Source: an uncultured Lachnospiraceae bacterium
GTDB lineage: Bacteria; Bacillota; Clostridia; Lachnospirales; Lachnospiraceae
Length of the DNA stretch: 58,346 nucleotides
Direction: 5' to 3'
Assembly (NCBI GenBank): GCA_947630085.1
Contig: CANRGP010000002.1
Span: 1-58,346, forward strand
Below, piece after piece: positions 53,403-58,346 of this stretch. Numbering within the stretch: the first letter of the stretch is position 1; each line of letters starts with the position of its first letter. The notes under the pieces were generated by a model. That model saw nothing but the letters and a program-made list of their open reading frames with translations, did no database searches and had not been told where the DNA came from. The translations under genes and the position numbers were made by a program.

Positions 53403-54374
53403 ATGTTTGATGTCATCGCAATGGGCGAGCTGCTTGTAGACTTTACCTCCGGCGCTCTCAGCCCCCAGGGGAATCCTGTCTACGAGGCAAATCCCGGAGG
53501 CGCGCCCTGCAATGTCCTGGCGATGCTCGGAAAGCTGGGCAGAAGAACGGTATTTATGGGAAAGGTGGGAGACGATATGTTCGGCCGGTGGCTCCGGGAC
53601 ACGGCGGCAGAGGCGGGGATCGATCTGAGCTGCCTGGTGATGGATCCGTCTGCCCACACGACCCTGGCATTTGTGCGGACATTTTCCAACGGCGACCGTG
53701 ATTTTTCGTTTTACCGGGATCCCGGCGCGGATATGCTCCTCACCGCCGATGAGGTCTCGGAGAGCGCCGTGAAGAACAGCAGGATCTTTCACTTCGGAAC
53801 GCTCTCCATGACCCATGCGGGCGTCAGGGAGGCGACGAAAAAGGCCGTGGCCGCCGCGAAGGACGCGGGAGTGACGGTATCGTTTGACCCGAATCTGCGT
53901 CCGCCGCTGTGGCAAAGCCCGGATGAAGCCCGCGAACAGATCGCCTGGGGGCTTTCTCAGTGCGATATCCTGAAAATAGCGGATAATGAGCTGGAATTTA
54001 TGACCGGGGAAAAGGATCTTGATCGGGGCGCGGACATCCTCCGGGAAAGATACCCCGGTATCCGGCTCATCAATGTTACCGCGGGCCCGGACGGAAGCCG
54101 CTCTTACTGCGGGGACAGACGCGTCTGTGTACCGGGGTTCCGTCTGGGAGGAACGATAGAGACGACCGGTGCGGGGGACACGTTCTGCGCCTGCGTCCTG
54201 GATTTTGTGCTGGAGAACGGCACGGACGGGCTGGAGGAGGCCGATCTGGAGAAAATGCTGCGCTTCGCAAATGCCGCCGCCTACCTGGTCACTACAAAGA
54301 AGGGAGCGCTGCGCTCTATGCCGGAAAAGGCGGATGTGGAGCGGATCTTAAAAAGTCAGGGAATGATTTGCTGA
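53403..54374 (+). CDS. scrK: PfkB-family fructokinase
   Basis: A 323-residue cytoplasmic kinase. The N-terminal MFDVIAMGELLVDFTS and NPGGAPCNVLAMLGKLG bind the sugar, and GTIETTGAGDTFCACVLDFVL has the catalytic Asp and the anion hole of the PfkB family. Fructose as substrate is inferred from sequence resemblance and from GH32 next door. It starts 15 nt after sacA with GAAGGAGG upstream and is the last gene of the locus. Confidence 0.92.
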   Translation: MFDVIAMGELLVDFTSGALSPQGNPVYEANPGGAPCNVLAMLGKLGRRTVFMGKVGDDMFGRWLRDTAAEAGIDLSCLVMDPSAHTTLAFVRTFSNGDRDFSFYRDPGADMLLTADEVSESAVKNSRIFHFGTLSMTHAGVREATKKAVAAAKDAGVTVSFDPNLRPPLWQSPDEAREQIAWGLSQCDILKIADNELEFMTGEKDLDRGADILRERYPGIRLINVTAGPDGSRSYCGDRRVCVPGFRLGGTIETTGAGDTFCACVLDFVLENGTDGLEEADLEKMLRFANAAAYLVTTKKGALRSMPEKADVERILKSQGMIC

Positions 54375-54443
54375 GACCGGAAAGTAGCCGGGCCTTTCAT
54401 CATAAGATGGAATAAATACGCTTGCAGGAGTTGCTATCTTAGA

Positions 54444-54920
54444 ATGGAAGAAACGAGAACGGTTTTCGGACGGTACGGACGCGGCGGATACGGCGGAGGG
54501 AAAAGGAGGCTCTGGCTTCTGACTCTGCCGGCGGCGCTGGTGCTGACGGTCGAGCTGCTGCTTGCCGGATGCACATTCAGCAAACCGAAGGATGAAAAGG
54601 TCAGGGATCTGGAATTTACCGTGGCGGCCGAGGCGGATGTGCCGGATGAGCTGCGGCAGATCATTTCCGAGAAGAAGCAGCAGGAGTTCAAACTTACGTA
54701 TAATGACGACCAGAACCTGTACATAGTGGTGGGATACGGGCCGCAGCCTACGGGAGGATACAGCATTGCCGTAAAGGAGCTGTATCTGACGGACAACGCG
54801 ATCGTGATCGATACGGAGCTGATCGGGCCGGAAAAAGGAGAGCCGGCGGCTCAGGAGGTATCCTATCCGTTTGTGATCGTCCGGACGGAATACCTGGAGG
54901 ATCCGGTGGTATTCCGCTGA
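54444..54920 (+). CDS. PrcB-like lipoprotein
   Basis: A 158-residue protein with a long N-region (about 20 residues, Gly/Arg-rich), a hydrophobic segment and the lipobox LLAGC (Cys 43). The C-terminal part (PTGGYSIAVKELYLTDNAIVIDTELIGPEKGE...VSYPFVIVRTE) matches the PrcB C-terminal domain, named from a protease-complex subunit of Treponema. No protease is adjacent, so the role is open. The start has only a distant GGAG. Confidence 0.75.
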   Translation: MEETRTVFGRYGRGGYGGGKRRLWLLTLPAALVLTVELLLAGCTFSKPKDEKVRDLEFTVAAEADVPDELRQIISEKKQQEFKLTYNDDQNLYIVVGYGPQPTGGYSIAVKELYLTDNAIVIDTELIGPEKGEPAAQEVSYPFVIVRTEYLEDPVVFR

Positions 54921-54930
54921 AAATAGGTAC

Positions 54931-54960
54931 TTGCCAATTCCTTCCGGAATATGCTATACT
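54931..54960 (+). promoter_or_regulatory. promoter of cysE
   Basis: TTGCCA (54931-54936), 18 nt, TATACT (54955-54960), 80 nt before the cysE start. Confidence 0.7.
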
Positions 54961-55040
54961 GTGAGCACCTGATACGGCGGGGCATATACGGGAATATGGT
55001 CTGCCGGAGCGGGACAGAGAAACGGACAGAGGAACGGCAC

Positions 55041-55709
55041 ATGATCATAAAAGATATCTGGCTCGACATAAAGGCCGTGCAGGAGAGAGATCCCGCAGCG
55101 CGCAGCGCTCTTGAGGTGCTGCTTTTGTACCAGGGCATACACGCGATGATCTGGCATCGGTTTGCCCACTGGTTTTATAAACACAGGATGTTTTTTATCG
55201 CGAGACTGATCTCGCAGATCTCCAGATTTTTTACACAGATCGAGATTCACCCCGGCGCCCAAATGGGCCATGGGATCCTGATCGACCACGGCGGCGGCGT
55301 CGTGATCGGGGAGACGGCCGTAGTCGGCGACAACTGCACCATTTATCAGGGAGTGACCCTGGGAGGGGTCGGAACCAAGAAAGGGAAGCGCCACCCCACT
55401 CTCGGCAACAATGTGACCGTAGGGGCGGGGGCCAAGATCCTGGGTTCCTTTGAGGTCGGCGATAACTGCACCATTGCCGCCAACGCGGTGCTTTTGAAGC
55501 CCCTGGAAGACAATGTGACCGCGGTGGGGGTCCCGGCCCGGCCCATCAAGAAGAACGGCGTACCGCTGCCGCGCGAGGAAAATGCGGTGGTTACGGCGGA
55601 GAATTACTGCCGGATGGAAGCCCGGCTGAAGAACCTGGAGGCCCAGGTGAGATCCCTGAAGGCCCAGCTGAAAGAGCAGGAGGAGCGCAGGGGACAGAAG
55701 GAAAAGTGA
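55041..55709 (+). CDS. cysE: serine O-acetyltransferase
   Basis: A 222-residue enzyme making O-acetylserine for cysteine synthesis. The N-terminal helical domain is short (EpsC-like). The left-handed beta helix has [43 protein letters not shown] with the catalytic His. The C-terminal 30 residues ([23 protein letters not shown]) look like a coiled coil not needed in short homologues. The ATG at 55041 is chosen; the track start lies in the promoter. Confidence 0.93.
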   Translation: MIIKDIWLDIKAVQERDPAARSALEVLLLYQGIHAMIWHRFAHWFYKHRMFFIARLISQISRFFTQIEIHPGAQMGHGILIDHGGGVVIGETAVVGDNCTIYQGVTLGGVGTKKGKRHPTLGNNVTVGAGAKILGSFEVGDNCTIAANAVLLKPLEDNVTAVGVPARPIKKNGVPLPREENAVVTAENYCRMEARLKNLEAQVRSLKAQLKEQEERRGQKEK

Positions 55710-55731
55710 ATCAGAAAAGAACCGCCGATCC

Positions 55732-55775
55732 GGGGCGGGCAGGACGGGAGGATGCCTCCCGGAGCTGCCCGCCCC
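55732..55775. repeat. very stable hairpin downstream of cysE
   Basis: GGGGCGGGCAG pairs with CTGCCCGCCCC, and inside it CGGGAGG pairs with CCTCCCG around ATG, with only a small internal loop. No T run follows, so it may stabilise the mRNA end or be a factor-dependent stop. Confidence 0.65.
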
Positions 55776-55819
55776 GACTGTGTCCGGCCGTCTGGGAGGG
55801 CGTTTCCGGGAACTCACAA

Positions 55820-55849
55820 GTCATAAGAGGGAAGCGGCACACATACATT
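55820..55849 (+). promoter_or_regulatory. sigma-E-type promoter of the sipL-like gene
   Basis: GTCATAAG (55820-55827), 14 nt, CATACATT (55842-55849), very close to the sigma-E consensus, 36 nt before the start codon. sipL is a known sigma-E target in C. difficile. Confidence 0.75.
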
Positions 55850-55884
55850 GGTAGAAAGCAGGCAGAAAGAGAGTGACGTGGACT

Positions 55885-57468
55885 ATGCTGGAACTGATCA
55901 AAAAAAATATTCATATGAACCGGTGGAAGCACGACGCTTCCGTGCAGATCACACTGGACGACGATTTTATTGTGCCGGATACCATGGATGACATGGAACA
56001 GGTGATCACGTCCGTGGGAGACATACAGGTGGAGTCGGCGAGAAACCAGGGCGATAAGGTCATGATAAAGGGGAAGCTTGCCTTCTGGGTACTCTACCGG
56101 AAGGAGGAGGGCGGGCTGCAGACGCTTGCCGGCTCCATTCCCTTTGAGGAGCCGGTCAATGTGCCGGAGCTGGAGGAGAAGGACCAGATCGGAGTCACCT
56201 GGGAGCTGGAGGATCTGAGCGCCGGGATGATCAATTCAAGGAAGCTGAGTGTGAAAGCCATCGTGACGCTGAAGGTGCGCACGGAAGCCCTATGCGACGC
56301 GGAGGCCGCCGTGGACGTGGTTTCCGACGGAAGCGGAGCGGCCCCGCAGGTGCTGAAGCGGGATGCGGAGGTGGCGGCGATCGCCGTGCGCCGCAAGGAC
56401 ACCTATCGGATAAAAGAGGACATCTCCCTGACCGCCAGCAAGCCCAGCATCGAGCAGCTCATATGGAGCGAGATGAAGCTGCGGGGCGTCACGACCAAAC
56501 CCCTGGACGGAAAGGTCCACGCGGAGGGCGAGCTGATGATATTTCTGATCTACCGGGGAGAAGGAGAGAATACGCCGCTCCAGTGGATGGAGGAGAGCGT
56601 CCCGTTTTCCGGAGAGGTGGACCTTCCGGAGTCGGCCGAGGGGATGATCCCGTCCATTTCCGTCCGGCTGGTACATAAGGAGATCGAGGCGAAACCGGAT
56701 TACGACGGAGAGATGCGGGAGCTGGAGCTGGATGCGGTGCTGGAGCTGGATATGAAGCTTTACGAAGAAAAGAACGTGGAGCTTGTCAGCGATCTGTACG
56801 CAACGGACCGGGAGGTTACGCCCCACATGGGGGAAGCGGCCTTTGACCGGATCCTTTCCAAAACGACCGGGAAATGCAGGATCTCGGAAAAGCTGGAGCT
56901 GGAAAGCGAGGATACCGTCCTGCAGATCTGCCATTACGACGGCGCCGTGCGCGTCGATGAAATCCAGATAACGGAAGACGCGATCACGATCGGCGGCGTT
57001 CTGGATGTTTCGCTGCTGTATATGACCTCCGACGACGCGGAACCTCTGAAGGCGGCCGCGGAACCGGTTCCGTTTGAGTATACGGCGGAAACGCCCGGGA
57101 TCCGCGCGGACAGCGTATATCAGATGAATCCGGGGCTGGAGCAGCTGTCCGTCGCCATGACGGGCGGGGATTCGATAGAGGTCAAGGCGGCGCTGAGCCT
57201 GGATATCCTTGTCCTGCAGCCAATTAAGGAGCCGGTGATCGAGAGCATTACGGAGGCTCCGGCGGATATGGAGAAGCTCGCGCAGATGCCCGGTATCGTG
57301 GGATATATTGTTCAGCCCGGCGACCGGCTGTGGGCTGTGGCGAAGCGGTTCCACACGACACGGGAGAATGTGATGGAGACGAACGGACTGGCCGACGAGA
57401 ACGTTCAGCCCGGCGACCGGCTGATCCTGGTAAAGGAAGTGACGGGAAGCGGCGCCCCGGCCTCCTAG
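55885..57468 (+). CDS. sipL: SipL-like spore coat morphogenesis protein (DUF3794 + LysM)
   Basis: A 527-residue protein with repeated SPOCS/DUF3794 domains (KHDASVQITLDDDFIVPDTMDDMEQVITSVGDIQVE and two later copies starting near QLIWSEMKLRGVTTK and KTTGKCRISEKLELE) and a C-terminal LysM domain (GYIVQPGDRLWAVAKRFHTTRENVMETNGL). This is the architecture of SipL, which with SpoIVA localises the coat to the forespore. The start at 55885 gives the usual N-terminus (LELIKKNIHMNRWK); the GTG at 55873 is the alternative. Confidence 0.9.
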   Translation: MLELIKKNIHMNRWKHDASVQITLDDDFIVPDTMDDMEQVITSVGDIQVESARNQGDKVMIKGKLAFWVLYRKEEGGLQTLAGSIPFEEPVNVPELEEKDQIGVTWELEDLSAGMINSRKLSVKAIVTLKVRTEALCDAEAAVDVVSDGSGAAPQVLKRDAEVAAIAVRRKDTYRIKEDISLTASKPSIEQLIWSEMKLRGVTTKPLDGKVHAEGELMIFLIYRGEGENTPLQWMEESVPFSGEVDLPESAEGMIPSISVRLVHKEIEAKPDYDGEMRELELDAVLELDMKLYEEKNVELVSDLYATDREVTPHMGEAAFDRILSKTTGKCRISEKLELESEDTVLQICHYDGAVRVDEIQITEDAITIGGVLDVSLLYMTSDDAEPLKAAAEPVPFEYTAETPGIRADSVYQMNPGLEQLSVAMTGGDSIEVKAALSLDILVLQPIKEPVIESITEAPADMEKLAQMPGIVGYIVQPGDRLWAVAKRFHTTRENVMETNGLADENVQPGDRLILVKEVTGSGAPAS

Positions 57469-57734
57469 CGGCCGTCCTTCCGCCCGGCCTTCGCGGGCCC
57501 GCGGAATGAAAAATTTGGATAAAGCTGGATGCACAAAAAGCGGTCTGCGGGATATAATAGAGTGTAAGGGCCATGAATATCGGCAGTACCGTGACCGCAT
57601 CCAGCTGGTGCTTCAGATAGATCAGGGCAACCTGGGCGGCGCCGCGCCCTGCTAGCGTGGAGCCGTCTACATATTGTACGGAGGATAGTGTGAAAGAAAG
57701 TAAAGGACAGTCATAAAGTGATATACTGAAACAA
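57469..57734 (+). other. gene-free segment with possible truncated reading frames
   Basis: No full gene is seen. There is a TATAAT at 57553-57558 without a good -35, then an ATG reading frame of 15 codons, an overlapping open stretch (EYRQYRDRIQLVLQIDQGNLGG) without start, and ACGGAGGATAGT followed by a GTG frame that stops after eight codons. These look like remnants left by a rearrangement next to the transposase fragment. Confidence 0.35.
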
Positions 57735-58024
57735 GCTATTGAAAAATAGCCTTTTTTGAGACTGGTTGGTTTTGCAACAGTAAGCTAAGAGGCAAGCGAG
57801 GATCATTCGGGCGATCGCAATGATGGCGCGTTTCTTATCGCGGCGTTCCATGATGCGCTCATATTTGACTTGTAGTAAGAAAATCTGTTGGATTTCACGG
57901 CTGCATGAGCAACTTGCACCAATGCAGGTTTGAAGCAGACACCGGCACGTGTGATCCGGACAGATTTTTTTATCGGCGGCTCATTATTGCCGGTAGAGAG
58001 AAGCCATTGACTGAACCGCCACAC
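57711..58024 (-). pseudogene. IS110-family transposase, C-terminal remnant with frameshift
   Basis: On the minus strand one frame reads STGNNEPPIKKSVRITRAGVCFKPALVQVAHAAVKSNRFSYYK. It continues in the next frame as VKYERIMERRDKKRAIIAIARMILA. This is the conserved C-terminal region of IS110 transposases (Transposase_20). Adding one base near 57868 joins the two, so a 1-nt deletion is the likely lesion. The catalytic N-terminal part is absent and the end is divergent. Neither copy boundary nor inverted repeats were found, as expected for this family, which lacks terminal repeats. Confidence 0.85.
57735..57757 (+). terminator. small terminator-like hairpin
   Basis: GCTATT and AATAGC with loop GAAA, followed by CTTTTTTG. 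It could end the sipL-side transcript before the transposase remnant. Confidence 0.55.
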
Positions 58025-58127
58025 ATTTATTTAACGAGAGTTAAAACAATTCTTAGTGTATGGACTAATAGTGCCACTTATTTGTGCCGCCAACTGAAAG
58101 GAGGCGGAATGGAGATTAAAATGGTGT

Positions 58128-58346
58128 TCAGCTTTGTGTATGATGGTCGTAAAGCGCCTGAAGGTAAGCGGCGGCCAGACTCTTGTCTGTATCATCCAAC
58201 TGCCGATAAATGAAAAGCAGGTATTCCTCGCGTTCCGACAGATGCGTTCCGTTGGAACTTGTATCAAAGAACTGCGAAATGGAAATCCCGAACGCATGAC
58301 AGATTTTGTATAAAGAAGGAACTGTGGGTACAGTACTCCTGTAAAG
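58128..58346 (-). CDS. HTH (XRE-type) regulator, C-terminal part, cut by window edge
   Basis: On the minus strand an open frame enters from the window end and stops at 58128. It reads VPSLYKICHAFGISISQFF, the last helices of an XRE-type HTH, then SEREEYLLFIYRQLDDTDKSLAAAYLQALYDHHTQS. At least 72 residues are in view and the start lies outside the window. It is missing from the ORF track because no start codon is visible. Whether the gene is intact cannot be judged. Confidence 0.7.
   Translation of the reverse strand, partial: LYRSTVPTVPSLYKICHAFGISISQFFDTSSNGTHLSEREEYLLFIYRQLDDTDKSLAAAYLQALYDHHTQS

Noticed and set aside
57905-58213. Plus-strand ORF of 102 residues
   Set aside because: It is antisense to the IS110 remnant and the HTH gene and has no recognisable feature.
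58031-58297. Minus-strand ORF of 88 residues in the track
   Set aside because: The overlapping minus-strand frame ending at 58128 gives a convincing HTH protein; this one is out of frame with it.

Overview
The window looks like chromosomal DNA of a spore-forming, anaerobic, moderately GC-rich Clostridia species, most likely a Lachnospiraceae relative; the genus cannot be set from the sequence alone. The support is spoIIID and a SipL-like spore coat protein, both behind sigma-E-type promoters, a reverse-domain rubrerythrin, a type III glutamine synthetase, a SAM-I riboswitch before metK, luxS, FeoA/FeoB, a PrcB-like lipoprotein and LplB/LplC-type sugar permeases.

Layout. 1-1860: tRNA-Tyr, tRNA-Leu, a DUF4317 gene on the minus strand, tRNA-Gly. 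1975-9423: a complete F1Fo ATP synthase operon (atpZ-atpI-atpB-atpE-atpF-atpH-atpA-atpG-atpD-atpC) whose c subunit carries a sodium-type ligand set. 9448-15765: a sugar nucleotidyltransferase, a large membrane-anchored protein of unknown function, murA, and metK under a SAM-I riboswitch. 15776-18269: feoA and feoB on the minus strand with a small membrane-protein gene between them on the plus strand. 18500-27772: thrC, fba, glnN (GSIII), luxS, a Ca2+-type P-ATPase and an FAH-family hydrolase. 27830-32920: an AT-richer accessory block with an unidentified structured leader RNA, a 1270-residue repeat-rich surface protein and a RelB/YoeB-type toxin-antitoxin pair. 32949-35782: oxidative-stress genes (rubrerythrin, PerR-like Fur protein), a LysR regulator and a PHP phosphatase. 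36003-42076: an S1 protein, a small alarmone synthetase, dtd, an FKBP-type lipoprotein, azlCD, a TM1266-like protein and a zinc-ribbon/SH3 protein. 42066-43069: a startless ORF remnant and spoIIID. 43148-54374: a fructan/sucrose utilisation locus made of a divergent LacI repressor with two perfect dyad operators, two ABC permeases, a solute-binding lipoprotein, a carbohydrate-binding lipoprotein, a surface GH32-like lipoprotein, a cytoplasmic GH32 and a PfkB fructokinase. 54444-57468: a PrcB-like lipoprotein, cysE and the sipL-like gene. 57469-58346: a decayed end with a frameshifted IS110 transposase tail and the C-terminal part of an HTH regulator cut by the window edge; neither of the last two is in the ORF track.

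How it works together. The fructan locus reads as a self-contained Gram-positive polysaccharide utilisation unit: surface lipoproteins bind and trim the glycan, the ABC importer (its ATPase presumably encoded elsewhere) takes up oligosaccharide, cytoplasmic GH32 releases fructose and the kinase phosphorylates it. The rubrerythrin and perR-like genes each have a consensus-like promoter overlapping an A+T-rich dyad, suggesting one peroxide-responsive circuit. The least explained parts are the leader RNA with its surface protein, the 826-residue protein after the ATP synthase, the small protein between feoA and feoB, and the promoter/hairpin arrangement before glnN.
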